Shown piece by piece: positions 42,433 to 51,596 of a DNA stretch of 64,000 bases; positions within the stretch are counted from its first letter, which is position 1, and each line of letters begins with the position of its first letter. A program made the translations under genes and the position numbers. The notes beneath the pieces are model-generated. The model was not told where the DNA came from. It was given only the letters and a program-made list of their open reading frames with translations, and ran no database searches. The DNA comes from Sporosarcina cyprini. Its GTDB lineage: Bacteria; Bacillota; Bacilli; Bacillales_A; Planococcaceae. Location: NCBI RefSeq assembly GCF_022048975.1, contig NZ_JAKMHX010000017.1:1-64000 (forward strand). Direction: 5' to 3'.

Positions 42433-44100
42433 ATGTTCAAAAATAAACTAAGACATTCCAAGCGGATGCAGGAGATCATCAATGCTTTTGTAAAAAATGG
42501 CCTTCGCCATTTTCTTTTCAGGCTCGGATTAACCAAGCAAGATTCAGCGGACACAGATCCAATCGATCAGGTAAACCTCCAAGATGTCGGAGTGAAATTA
42601 AGGCAAGCGCTGCAGGAGCTTGGCCCCACTTTCATTAAACTCGGTCAGATTGCGAGTACCCGGCGTGATCTCGTGCCACCCGAAATTTCAATTGAACTAG
42701 CAAAACTGCAGGACCATGTTGCGCCCTTCCCTTTTGAACAAGTGAAGGAAATTATTGAATACGAACTAGACGCACCGATCGAGGAATTGTTTTCAACTTT
42801 CGATCCAGAGCCATTGGCCACTGCTTCCATCGGCCAAGTGCATGCAGCGCGCCTGCCAAGCGGCGAACAGGTTGCTGTTAAAGTGCAGCGACCTAATATC
42901 CGGCCTGTCGTTGACACGGATCTTTCCATCTTGGCGGATTTCGCACGTTTTTTGGAAGCCAATACGGATTGGGCAGAAACGTATCATCTTCGTGATATGA
43001 TCGATGAATTCTCCTCGTCCCTGACCGACGAACTGGATTACCGGATTGAAGGACGCAACGGGGAACGAATCGCCAAACAGTTTGCGGAACAGCCTGACAT
43101 CCGCATACCCGCTGTCTTTTGGGATTACTCGACTAATAAAGTGCTGACAGCCGAAATGCTGCATGGCATTAAAGCCAATGATGTACAGCAGCTCGATGCA
43201 GAAGGGTATGACCGCGGTTTGATCGCCCAGCGGATTGTCGATTCGATGTTCTATCAAGTGCTGGAGATGGGTTTTTTCCACGGCGATCCTCATCCCGGCA
43301 ATATTTTTATACGTCCGGGAAATATTATTGCTTATATGGATTTCGGCATGGTCGGACGCCTGACCGACGAGCTGAAATTCCATTTCGCCTCTCTCATCGT
43401 CAATATGCGAAACGGCGATTCGGATGGGATGATCGATACGTTTGAAGAGATGGGTATCTTGCCGGATGATCTTGACTTGCGCTTGTTTAAACGGGACTTA
43501 GATACGTTACAGACGAAATATTATGATGTGTCATTGAATGAAATACACTTGGGGGCTATTTTCATGGAGCTTTTTCAGGTCGCCTATCATCATCACATTC
43601 AAATCCCATCCGAAATTTCAATATTGGGGAAGGCTATCTTGACATTAGAAGGGCTCATCTCGGAACTCGATCCTGAGTTCAGCATTATGAAAGCCGTCGA
43701 ACCGTATGGGGAGAAGCTCATGAAAGAACGATATAACCCATTGAATTTTGCGCAGGATTCAATTAAACAGTGGATGGAAAACTATCAAATTCTCACTCAT
43801 TTACCTAAGGATATTAAAGACATCACACGAACGATAAAAAAGGGCAAAATGCAGCTAGATATTAATCTAAAACAAACCCACACATTTTTAAATCGGCTCG
43901 ATCAGATTAGCAATCGCCTATCCTTCAGCATTATCCTGCTGTCATTCAGCATTCTCATGGTCGGTGTCATTATCGGTTCTTCGATTGCGGGACAACGGAA
44001 TCTATTATGGGATCTGCCCGTCATTGAGATTGGTTCAATAATCGCGGGGCTCATGTTTGTATTCTTGCTGTACCGTATTTTCCGTTCAGGCAAAATGTGA
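42433..44100 (+). CDS. ABC1/UbiB-family atypical kinase
   Basis: This 555-residue protein has the ABC1/AarF/UbiB kinase-like domain (about 90-420). The diagnostic N-terminal KxGQ motif is in TFIKLGQIAST, the alanine-rich loop is SIGQVHAARL, the catalytic loop is GDPHPGNIFI and the metal loop is YMDFGMVG. Two C-terminal membrane helices occupy about 495-550. In other bacteria UbiB supports ubiquinone synthesis; in menaquinone-using Bacilli its role is open, with ATP-dependent lipid handling likely. GGAGGGA precedes the ATG. Confidence 0.9.
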   Translation: MFKNKLRHSKRMQEIINAFVKNGLRHFLFRLGLTKQDSADTDPIDQVNLQDVGVKLRQALQELGPTFIKLGQIASTRRDLVPPEISIELAKLQDHVAPFPFEQVKEIIEYELDAPIEELFSTFDPEPLATASIGQVHAARLPSGEQVAVKVQRPNIRPVVDTDLSILADFARFLEANTDWAETYHLRDMIDEFSSSLTDELDYRIEGRNGERIAKQFAEQPDIRIPAVFWDYSTNKVLTAEMLHGIKANDVQQLDAEGYDRGLIAQRIVDSMFYQVLEMGFFHGDPHPGNIFIRPGNIIAYMDFGMVGRLTDELKFHFASLIVNMRNGDSDGMIDTFEEMGILPDDLDLRLFKRDLDTLQTKYYDVSLNEIHLGAIFMELFQVAYHHHIQIPSEISILGKAILTLEGLISELDPEFSIMKAVEPYGEKLMKERYNPLNFAQDSIKQWMENYQILTHLPKDIKDITRTIKKGKMQLDINLKQTHTFLNRLDQISNRLSFSIILLSFSILMVGVIIGSSIAGQRNLLWDLPVIEIGSIIAGLMFVFLLYRIFRSGKM

Positions 44101-44117
44101 TGTCAATTACATTCTGG

Positions 44118-44171
44118 TAGGTTGATAGGTTTCATTATGTTGATATAGGGAATGAAAGACCTATCTAACTA
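44118..44171. promoter_or_regulatory. Long imperfect inverted repeat before the amino acid permease gene
   Basis: GATAGG-TTTCATT (44124-44136) pairs with AATGAAA-ga-CCTATC (44151-44165), and flanking bases extend the stem to about 18 pairs with small bulges. There is no T run, so it is not a typical terminator. It ends five bases before the GGGGGAA-type ribosome site of the permease gene and could control its mRNA. Confidence 0.4.
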
Positions 44172-44188
44172 TCTAGGGGGAACAACCA

Positions 44189-45700
44189 ATGGAGACTACT
44201 GAACCACCACGAAGGAAAAAGCTGCAGAAGACACTTAAACCGTCATGGGTATTTGCAATAGCACTTGGGTCGTCAGTTGGGTGGGGGGCCTTTATTCTAC
44301 CAGGGGATTGGATTAAAGAATCAGGGCCGCTCGGTGCAATTCTCGGCCTGCTAATCGGTGCATTAATCATGATGGTCATCGCGTCCAGTTATGGCGTGAT
44401 GATAAAAAAATTCCCTGTTTCGGGGGGCGGCTTTACGTATGCCTTCATCGCCGCAGGGAAAGTGTGGGCCTTTATTTGCGGTTGGTTTTTGTCGCTCGGT
44501 TATATGTCCATTGTTGCGTTAAATGCATCCGCTTTCACACTGCTGTTGAAATTTTTAGCTCCTGGATTTATGAAGCAGGGCTATCTTTACTCCATTGCAG
44601 GATGGGATGTCTATTTGCCGGAAGTTCTAATCGCTTCCTTGCTCATCCTGTTGTTTGCTTTCATTAACTCAACAGGAACGAGCGTCTCAGGAAGAATTCA
44701 GTTCTACTTCAGCGTCCTGCTCATCGGAGGTGTCGTCTTGCTTGGAATGTTCACCTATGGATTCTCGGAGCAGCCGCTTGAAAATATGAAACCGCTATTT
44801 AGCGGGAAACAGTCGATTTTGACATCCATTCTTGTCATCGTAGCGATTGCACCATGGGCATATGTCGGATTTGATAATGTTCCGCAAGCAGCTGAAGAAT
44901 TTAAATTTTCGCCGCGAAAGGCAACGATTTTGATTGTCGCTTCGCTGTTTACATCCTTTCTCATCTATGCCGTTATGATCGGTTTGACCGCATGGTCCTT
45001 CCCTAGCACGGCAGGCATTGGAGAAAGCAATTTATGGCTCACCGGAGACGTCATTTATTCATCACTCGGCATGGCCGGTCTTGTCATTATGGCAGTCGCC
45101 ATTATGATGGGAATCTTTACAGGACTGAACGGGTTTTTCATGTCTTCAAGCCGCCTGCTGTTTTCCATGGCACGAGCGCGGGCATTGCCGAATGGATTCC
45201 GTTCGATGTCTAAAAAGCATCAGACACCGGTTTGGGGCATTTGGTTCGTTGCATTGGTCACGCTCCCGATGCCTTGGTTTGGCAGACAGGCATTGACGTG
45301 GATCGTCGATATGTCATCGACTGGCGTTTCTGTCGCCTATTTATTCACCTGTATCGCTGCCTATCGGGTGCTGGCATGGAAATCAGAACAAGCCGGACGT
45401 GAAATCGCTCCCGTGAAGAAGGCATTGGCACTGGTTGGTATCATTGCGAGTGCATCGTTCCTTGCGCTATTGCTCATTCCAAATTCACCGGCCGCTTTAT
45501 CGACGCCTTCCTATTTATTATTGCTGGCTTGGGCCGTTACAGGATCCGTTTTCTATCTGGCCATGCGGAAGAAATATAACAGCCTATCACAAGAGGAGAC
45601 CGAGTATTACTTGCTTGGTAAGTCCATCGAGTCTGAGGTGCAAAATGGAGGAAATGAAGAACCGATCCCGGTCGATTCCTTATCCATGAATAAAAGCTAA
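44189..45700 (+). CDS. APC-superfamily amino acid permease
   Basis: This 503-residue protein has about 12-13 membrane helices. Helix 1 carries the substrate-binding break (ALGSSVGWGAFILPG), typical of APC amino acid/polyamine transporters, and WAYVGFDNVPQAAEEFK matches the family's helix 6 region. The C-terminal tail (about 50 residues) is hydrophilic and acidic. Substrate unknown. AGGGGGAA precedes the ATG. The upstream inverted repeat (44118-44171) may regulate it. No terminator is evident before the tRNA gene. Confidence 0.88.
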   Translation: METTEPPRRKKLQKTLKPSWVFAIALGSSVGWGAFILPGDWIKESGPLGAILGLLIGALIMMVIASSYGVMIKKFPVSGGGFTYAFIAAGKVWAFICGWFLSLGYMSIVALNASAFTLLLKFLAPGFMKQGYLYSIAGWDVYLPEVLIASLLILLFAFINSTGTSVSGRIQFYFSVLLIGGVVLLGMFTYGFSEQPLENMKPLFSGKQSILTSILVIVAIAPWAYVGFDNVPQAAEEFKFSPRKATILIVASLFTSFLIYAVMIGLTAWSFPSTAGIGESNLWLTGDVIYSSLGMAGLVIMAVAIMMGIFTGLNGFFMSSSRLLFSMARARALPNGFRSMSKKHQTPVWGIWFVALVTLPMPWFGRQALTWIVDMSSTGVSVAYLFTCIAAYRVLAWKSEQAGREIAPVKKALALVGIIASASFLALLLIPNSPAALSTPSYLLLLAWAVTGSVFYLAMRKKYNSLSQEETEYYLLGKSIESEVQNGGNEEPIPVDSLSMNKS

Positions 45701-45827
45701 TCACTCTCCACTTGTAAAGTATTGATTCACGAATTTCGTCCACGATAGTAGGGGAACGTTCTCATTGGCACTTTTTCAAAATGAATGTATAGTTCGTGAA
45801 AAACAGGCCACGATAAGAGTACAACTT

Positions 45828-45899
45828 TCCGGAATAGCTCAGCGGTAGAGCAATCGGCTGTTAACCGATAGGTCGTAGGTTCGAATCCTACTTTCGGAG
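45828..45899 (+). tRNA. tRNA-Asn (GTT)
   Basis: A full cloverleaf of 72 bases: acceptor stem 45828-45834 with 45892-45898 (one G-T pair), D-arm AGCTCAGCGGTAGAGC, anticodon stem TCGGC/ACCGA around loop TGTTA with anticodon GTT at 45860-45862, and T-arm GTAGG-TTCGAAT-CCTAC. It is close to the B. subtilis tRNA-Asn. The CCA end is not encoded, so it must be added by the nucleotidyltransferase. It stands alone rather than in a tRNA cluster. Confidence 0.97.
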
Positions 45900-45932
45900 T
45901 TCCCCGGCCTCTCCTTTCGAGTGAGGCACATT

Positions 45933-45975
45933 AGGCTGTCCCGGTTGCAAACGCAACTTGCGGGACAGCCTTTTC
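45933..45975 (+). terminator. Terminator after tRNA-Asn
   Basis: The stem AGGCTGTCCCG paired with CGGGACAGCC, with an inner GTTGC/GCAAC stem, is followed by TTTTC. It ends about 25 bases before the RNase J start. Confidence 0.85.
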
Positions 45976-46002
45976 TAGTACAACTACAGTGGAGGGTTTA
46001 AT

Positions 46003-47676
46003 GTGGAGACAACTGAAAAAATGATATCCGTGTTTGCGCTGGGCGGCGTGAATGAAATTGGGAAGAATATGTATGTCATTCAATATGGAGATGACATGAT
46101 TGTTGTGGATTGCGGATCTAAATTCCCCGATGAAACACTATTAGGCGTTGATTTGATTATCCAGGACATCTCTTATTTGCTGGCTCATCGGGACAAAGTA
46201 CGCGGACTGATCGTCACACATGGACATGAGGATCATATCGGCGGCATCCCTTACTTTTTAAAGCAGCTGAATGTCCCTGTTTATGCTTCCCGATTGACGC
46301 TCGGGTTAATTGAATTAAGACTGAAAGAACACGGGCTGCTAAGGGATACCGAACTTGTAATGATTAACGTGGAAACAACACTTCGTCTCGGAGAGATTGA
46401 TCTCTCCTTCTTCCGTATCAATCATAGTATTCCCGATTGCGTTGGCGTCGCCTTCGAGACACCGGCAGGCACGATTGTGCATACGGGGGATTTCAAGTTT
46501 GATTTGACGCCGATCCATGATGAGTTTGCGGACTTCCATAAGATTACGGATATCGGGAAGAAGGGTGTCCTGCTTTTATTATCCGAAAGCACCAATGCCG
46601 AACGTCCAGGTTTCACTCAATCAGAGCGGATTGTCGGCGAGCGGATTTTGGAGGAATTCAGGAAAGCGGAGCAAAAGGTTTTCATCTCGACATTCGCTTC
46701 TAATGTCCATCGTGTTCAGCAAATCATTGATGCGGCGCGGATGACAAACCGGAAAATTGCGTTGGTCGGCCGGAGTATGGTGAATGTCGTGGGAGTAGCC
46801 GAGGAACTTGGCTATTTACAAATTCCTGAAGATTTATTGATTGATGTGAAAGAGATTGACCGTCTGCCTTCAGAGAATGTTGCAATCATTTGTACCGGGA
46901 GCCAAGGCGAACCGATGGCGGCCCTTTCCCGTTTATCCAGCTCCTCGTATCGTGACGTAGCGGTTCATCCCGGAGACACCATCATCTTTTCCTCAAGCCC
47001 CATCCCAGGAAATGAAAAAAGCGTCTCCCGGATTGTTGACAATTTCTATCGGTTAGGAGCCCGTGTCGTTTATGGGTCAGGAGGAACAACGGGTCTTCAC
47101 GTGTCTGGTCACGCCTTTCAGGAAGAGCTGAAACTGATGCTCACTTTATTGAAGCCTACCTACTTCATTCCCATACACGGAGAATACCGAATGCTCATAA
47201 AGCATAAAGAACTGGCGGAATCGGTAGGAGTGAATGGAGAAAATATCTTTATTATCTCAAACGGGGATATCGTGGATATTAAAAATGGTGTTGCCAGACA
47301 GACGAGACAAGTCGACGCAGGCAATGTGTTTGTCGACGGCCTCGGCATCGGGGATGTCGGAAAAATCGTCTTGCGTGATCGGAAAGTGCTGTCTGAAGAA
47401 GGCATGCTCGTCATCGTTGTATCGATTAATAAAACGGACGGCCAGTTGATTACCGAACCGGCCACCCTGTCCCGCGGTTTCGTATTTGAACGCGATGCGG
47501 AAGCTTTATATGACGAAGTCAACCGGCTTGTAAAAGAAACCATCCAAGCAGCACAGCCTTCCAGCCGGCGTCAGCGCAACGACGTCAAGCACGACATTCG
47601 CAAGTCTGTAGAAAAATTGCTGTATGCCCGGACAAAGCGACGGCCGATGATTTTGCCTTTCTTGATTGAAATTTGA
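46003..47676 (+). CDS. Ribonuclease J family protein
   Basis: This 557-residue protein has the RNase J layout: metallo-beta-lactamase/beta-CASP core (about 1-440) and C-terminal domain ending in KRRPMILPFLIEI, as in RnjA and RnjB. The zinc site HGHEDHIGG (HxHxDH) is complete, together with GDFKFD and SGHAFQEE. B. subtilis RnjB has a degenerate HGHDEN site at this position, so this copy should be active as a 5'-3' exonuclease/endonuclease in mRNA decay and rRNA maturation. Whether it is RnjA, RnjB or a third paralogue cannot be settled without the genome. GTG 46003 has GGAGGG six bases upstream; ATG 46001 is out of frame. Confidence 0.88.
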   Translation: METTEKMISVFALGGVNEIGKNMYVIQYGDDMIVVDCGSKFPDETLLGVDLIIQDISYLLAHRDKVRGLIVTHGHEDHIGGIPYFLKQLNVPVYASRLTLGLIELRLKEHGLLRDTELVMINVETTLRLGEIDLSFFRINHSIPDCVGVAFETPAGTIVHTGDFKFDLTPIHDEFADFHKITDIGKKGVLLLLSESTNAERPGFTQSERIVGERILEEFRKAEQKVFISTFASNVHRVQQIIDAARMTNRKIALVGRSMVNVVGVAEELGYLQIPEDLLIDVKEIDRLPSENVAIICTGSQGEPMAALSRLSSSSYRDVAVHPGDTIIFSSSPIPGNEKSVSRIVDNFYRLGARVVYGSGGTTGLHVSGHAFQEELKLMLTLLKPTYFIPIHGEYRMLIKHKELAESVGVNGENIFIISNGDIVDIKNGVARQTRQVDAGNVFVDGLGIGDVGKIVLRDRKVLSEEGMLVIVVSINKTDGQLITEPATLSRGFVFERDAEALYDEVNRLVKETIQAAQPSSRRQRNDVKHDIRKSVEKLLYARTKRRPMILPFLIEI

Positions 47677-47687
47677 GTCCTCAAAGA

Positions 47688-47727
47688 CAGGCTGGAGAAA
47701 CAATCTCTCCAGCCTGCTCGTTTTTTT
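47688..47727 (+). terminator. Terminator after the RNase J gene
   Basis: An 11-bp stem CAGGCTGGAGA/TCTCCAGCCTG is followed by CTCG and seven T residues. Confidence 0.85.
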
Positions 47728-47743
47728 AAAAAATTATCATCCC

Positions 47744-48628
47744 TCATTTTCTCTCAATCAGCTCTACAAACTTCGTCGATGCCGGAGAAAGTGGGACGCT
47801 TTTCAAGGAACAGACACCGATGCTGCGTGGGGGAATCTGCTCGGTAAACTGAACTTCGCGAAGAATTCCTCGCTCTAAATAATCCTCCGTAAATTCCTTC
47901 GTCACACAAGCAATCCCCATATTGATCCGCGCAAATTCTACTACGAGATCATGGGAACCGAGTTCGAATTCTGGTGAGATTTTTACCCCTTTGGCGAGTA
48001 AAAATTCCTCGACATATTTCCGTGAATTCGAATTGGGCTCCAAGAAAATCAATGGAAGCTTCGCAAGCTCCTGAAAATCGATCGGTCTTGCAAGCAGCTT
48101 CTGGTACTTCTCCCCGTAGACAAATGTGTCATGTATTTCAAGACAGGGCGTGACATGCAGCGACGCGTCGTGAATCGGTAAATTGCAGATGCCGATATCC
48201 ACCTCTCCAGACTTTAAATAAGCAATCAGTTCATCTGTCGTGCCGTTTACAATTTTTAACTTAAGGCTCGGATACCGATTTCGGAAGGCTTCCAGCTTGG
48301 GAAGTAAAAAATATTTGGATATCGTATCACCAACCCCGACCCGAAGTTCACCAGTCGTAAGATTTTTAAATTCCGCCATCTTTTCTTCACCGATTTCGAT
48401 TAAATTGATGGCAGAGTTAACATACTCCAAAAGAAGGGTTCCTTCAGTCGTAGGCGTGACTCCTTTTGGCGTCCGGTTGAACAGCCGCGTACCGAGTTCA
48501 TTTTCGAGTTGCATGATCGCCTGGCTCACTGCCGGTTGTGTCATAAAAAGCACTCGTGCGGCCTTGGAAAAGCTTTGATTCTTGCCGACGATACTAAAAA
48601 TGCGATACAAATCTAATTTACAAACCAT
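47744..48628 (-). CDS. LysR-family transcriptional regulator
   Basis: This is a 294-residue regulator. The N-terminal winged HTH (NQSFSKAARVLFMTQPAVSQAIMQLENELGTRLFNR, about 15-50) and the effector domain (about 90-290, RVGVGDTISKYFLLPKLEAF) are typical of LysR/CysB proteins. It diverges from the CofE-like ligase gene with about 108 bases between, the usual layout of a LysR protein and its target. I chose ATG 48628 with GGAG seven bases upstream. Effector unknown; the gene it faces is the best clue. Confidence 0.9.
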   Translation of the reverse strand: MVCKLDLYRIFSIVGKNQSFSKAARVLFMTQPAVSQAIMQLENELGTRLFNRTPKGVTPTTEGTLLLEYVNSAINLIEIGEEKMAEFKNLTTGELRVGVGDTISKYFLLPKLEAFRNRYPSLKLKIVNGTTDELIAYLKSGEVDIGICNLPIHDASLHVTPCLEIHDTFVYGEKYQKLLARPIDFQELAKLPLIFLEPNSNSRKYVEEFLLAKGVKISPEFELGSHDLVVEFARINMGIACVTKEFTEDYLERGILREVQFTEQIPPRSIGVCSLKSVPLSPASTKFVELIERK

Positions 48629-48736
48629 ATAACCACTCCTTATACCCATTATTACATATATTAATTTTACTTATATCAGTTGCCGTTGTATAGTACAAGT
48701 AGATCGATAATCAAAAAAGCGTTAGGAGCGATTTAA

Positions 48737-49930
48737 GTGGAACGAGTAGTCGGAACCGTTGTAAGAGGTCTTCGTAGCCCTATTATTAATCAAGGGGATC
48801 AGATAGAAGAAATCGTAGTGGATACTGTATTAACAGCCGCAGAAGTCGAAGGAATCACAATTCAGGATCGAGACATCGTCACGGTGACTGAATCGATCGT
48901 TGCCCGGGCTCAAGGAAACTACGCGACCATCGATCACATTGCAAAAGACGTTCAATCAAAGTTTGGCGATGAGACAATCGGCGTTATTTTCCCGATCCTC
49001 AGTCGGAACCGGTTTGCGATCTGCTTGCGCGGTATTGCAAAAGGGGCAGCTAAAAAAATTGTTTTGATGCTCAGCTATCCATCAGACGAAGTCGGCAATC
49101 ATTTAGTCGATATCGATATCCTTGATGAAAAAGGCATCAACCCATGGACGGACGTGCTGACAGAAGCTCAATTCCGTGAGCATTTTGGTTATAACAAACA
49201 TACATTTACCGGTGTAGATTACATCGAATATTATAAATCCATTGTGGAAGAGTATGGCGTGGAATGTGAAGTGATTTTCTCCAACCATGCAAAAACAATC
49301 TTAGACTATACAAAAAATGTACTGACATGTGATATTCACTCTCGTTTCCGTACAAAGCGCATCTTGAAAGCCAATGGCGGAGAAAAGATTTACAGCTTAG
49401 ATAACATCCTCTCCGAATCTATTGACGGAAGCGGCTATAATGAAGCGTACGGATTGCTCGGCTCCAACAAATCGACGGAAGACAGCGTCAAGCTCTTCCC
49501 ACGCAACTGCCAGCCTGTCGTCGACACAATCCAATCGATGTTGAAAGAGAAAACAGGCAAAACAGTGGAAGTCATGATTTATGGAGACGGCGCATTCAAA
49601 GACCCAGTCGGCAAGATTTGGGAGCTCGCGGACCCTGTCGTTTCTCCAGCTTACACAGCAGGACTCGACGGAACGCCAAACGAAATCAAACTTAAATATT
49701 TGGCAGACAACGAATTCGCCAACCTTCGCGGAGAAGAAGCGAAAAAAGCGATCGCCGAATACATCCAAAACAAAGAATCCGACCTCGTCGGCTCCATGGC
49801 AGCTCAAGGCACAACGCCGCGGAAATTGACGGACTTGATCGGTTCCCTCTCGGACTTAACATCCGGCAGTGGAGACAAAGGAACGCCTATCGTCTTCATT
49901 CAAGGGTATTTTGACAACTATACAAAATAA
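48737..49930 (+). CDS. CofE-like gamma-glutamyl ligase (F420-0 ligase family)
   Basis: This 397-residue protein matches the coenzyme F420-0:L-glutamate ligase fold. The N-terminal part has VVRGLRSPIINQGDQIEEIV, TVTESIVARAQGNY and the IFPILSRNRFAICLRGIAKGA block seen in this family. A longer C-terminal region has GDGAFKDPVGKIWELADPVVSPAYTAGLDG. In F420 producers, CofE adds glutamates to F420. Bacilli are not known to make F420, so the true acceptor may be another phosphorylated compound; no other cofactor gene is adjacent. GTG start at 48737 with AGGAG eight bases upstream. A LysR regulator diverges from it. Confidence 0.75.
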   Translation: MERVVGTVVRGLRSPIINQGDQIEEIVVDTVLTAAEVEGITIQDRDIVTVTESIVARAQGNYATIDHIAKDVQSKFGDETIGVIFPILSRNRFAICLRGIAKGAAKKIVLMLSYPSDEVGNHLVDIDILDEKGINPWTDVLTEAQFREHFGYNKHTFTGVDYIEYYKSIVEEYGVECEVIFSNHAKTILDYTKNVLTCDIHSRFRTKRILKANGGEKIYSLDNILSESIDGSGYNEAYGLLGSNKSTEDSVKLFPRNCQPVVDTIQSMLKEKTGKTVEVMIYGDGAFKDPVGKIWELADPVVSPAYTAGLDGTPNEIKLKYLADNEFANLRGEEAKKAIAEYIQNKESDLVGSMAAQGTTPRKLTDLIGSLSDLTSGSGDKGTPIVFIQGYFDNYTK

Positions 49931-49936
49931 GAAATG

Positions 49937-49971
49937 GCCTGCAACCAAGAAGATCGGTTGCAGGCTTTTTT
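49937..49971 (+). terminator. Terminator after the CofE-like gene
   Basis: A 10-bp stem GCCTGCAACC/GGTTGCAGGC is followed by TTTTTT. Confidence 0.88.
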
Positions 49972-50018
49972 GATTCAAAAAATTATGTCTAGTAAACCCC
50001 TACCTGACGGTCCCTTCA

Positions 50019-51596
50019 CTAAACAGCCGTCTTCTTCAAAATCAATAAATCAATCACAAGGATAACGATAAGAATGATCCCTGTTGAAAGGCCAATCGGC
50101 AAGGCCATCCAGAGCAAGCTGAAATGCAACCCAGAAACGACCAGCAATACAGGCAAGCCATATAAAAGACTAATGATTACATTCGGATTTGATTTAACTG
50201 CTTCCGAAGGGTTTTTCCATTCCGTCAATGGATGCTTTCGATCATGTAACGGAGCCAGCAAATTATAACTGACCATTAACAAAAGAACGACTGCCAATAG
50301 CAGGAGCGAGTGCATTGTAGCGTAACCAGTCAAAAGAAAAACTGCATAGCTGATAAGGATCGATATGGCTCCAATCATGGACGAAACCAAAACTTTTGAA
50401 AGGTATATTTTCCTCTGATCGAATGGCAAGCCTTGCAATAAATAATAATACTTCCCCTCACAGGAATAGGGAGTTCCGCTTGTATTATTCATGCAGCTCA
50501 TAAATAGCACGATGTACGCAAATACAATCTCAACATACCCGCCTTCCAACCAATCCATTGGAATCCATTGCTTCCGATCGGACAGCAGCAAGCATATTGA
50601 AATTACGGGCGTCATGACTAAGCTGAGAAGTACTTGTAGCTTAAAATATGATTCGGATTGGAGCACCCATCGTTCCCTCTGAAGATAGCGCCGCCATTCA
50701 TTATCCCCTGCATACACTTTCGCTTTTCTGAATGTCGAAGACCCCATTTCTCTCCTGCCATTCTGCATGTAGTGTAGCGCCATACTTTGAACAGCCCCTC
50801 GATACAGCAGAAAACTAGCCAACCAGAACAAGAGGAGCATAAACAGGAAGCGCAACGATATTTCTGGAGCAGTATAAATTCCGATGATTTGCTTTACTAC
50901 TGGCACTTGCCCCACTGCCATATAAATGCGGGTCATCAATGTATCGATTGATTGGACTACAGAAGAAAACGTGTCCATGGATATGTCTGACCATAGGACC
51001 TTTACGTTTACTTTTGAGCTAGTGACCACCCATAGAATAAAACCAGCTGCAATCCCGAGCGAAGCGATTCCATTCAACAGCAAGGAAGCCATTGTCGTCA
51101 AATGTCTGCGCCAGAGCTGAACTAAGGACAGCAGGAATAGGAGCAACAGGACGGTAAAGATGAGTAACGTCGGCAACAGTAAAATTGTTTTTACAAGCTC
51201 CGCCCATTTCATTCCCCAGACTAATATAATCAAGGCAGGCATTTGAAGAACGGTTGTCAGGAGGAGGGGCAGCAGTAAACTGCTCATGACTTTGGCACTG
51301 ACAATCCGTTGCGGCTGAATCGGCAACGATGCCATTAATTCATATTCACGGTAGCTGAACACGACAGAGACAGAGAAATATACCGTCAGGAAATAGACAA
51401 GGACTATAGAAATCGCCAAATTATAAAATAGATAGACCGGCAATGTACTGATGTGATAGATAGCTACATTCAGGACCGCTATCTGAACGGCCAAGTAGGC
51501 AAGGGCAATCAGGAGCGTGACCCGCACCATCACTTGCTTTGGAATCGTGTAAGCAGAAGAAGCAAAAAAGAAAGGCAATGGATAATTATGCTTCAT
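50019..51596 (-). CDS. ABC exporter permease
   Basis: This 525-residue protein has about 12 hydrophobic segments and no soluble domain. Partway through comes a charged loop (YLQRERWVLQSESYFKLQ). Size and topology fit the large permeases of Bacillus ABC-2-like exporters. The ATG at 51596 overlaps the end of the ATPase gene by 11 bp, with GGAG nine bases upstream, so the two are coupled. Substrate unknown; lipid, antibiotic or peptide export are common in the family. Confidence 0.8.
   Translation of the reverse strand: MKHNYPLPFFFASSAYTIPKQVMVRVTLLIALAYLAVQIAVLNVAIYHISTLPVYLFYNLAISIVLVYFLTVYFSVSVVFSYREYELMASLPIQPQRIVSAKVMSSLLLPLLLTTVLQMPALIILVWGMKWAELVKTILLLPTLLIFTVLLLLFLLSLVQLWRRHLTTMASLLLNGIASLGIAAGFILWVVTSSKVNVKVLWSDISMDTFSSVVQSIDTLMTRIYMAVGQVPVVKQIIGIYTAPEISLRFLFMLLLFWLASFLLYRGAVQSMALHYMQNGRREMGSSTFRKAKVYAGDNEWRRYLQRERWVLQSESYFKLQVLLSLVMTPVISICLLLSDRKQWIPMDWLEGGYVEIVFAYIVLFMSCMNNTSGTPYSCEGKYYYLLQGLPFDQRKIYLSKVLVSSMIGAISILISYAVFLLTGYATMHSLLLLAVVLLLMVSYNLLAPLHDRKHPLTEWKNPSEAVKSNPNVIISLLYGLPVLLVVSGLHFSLLWMALPIGLSTGIILIVILVIDLLILKKTAV

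Noticed and set aside
44101..44188. T-box or other amino acid riboswitch before the permease
   Set aside because: The leader is too short and lacks the T-box sequence; only a simple stem-loop is present.
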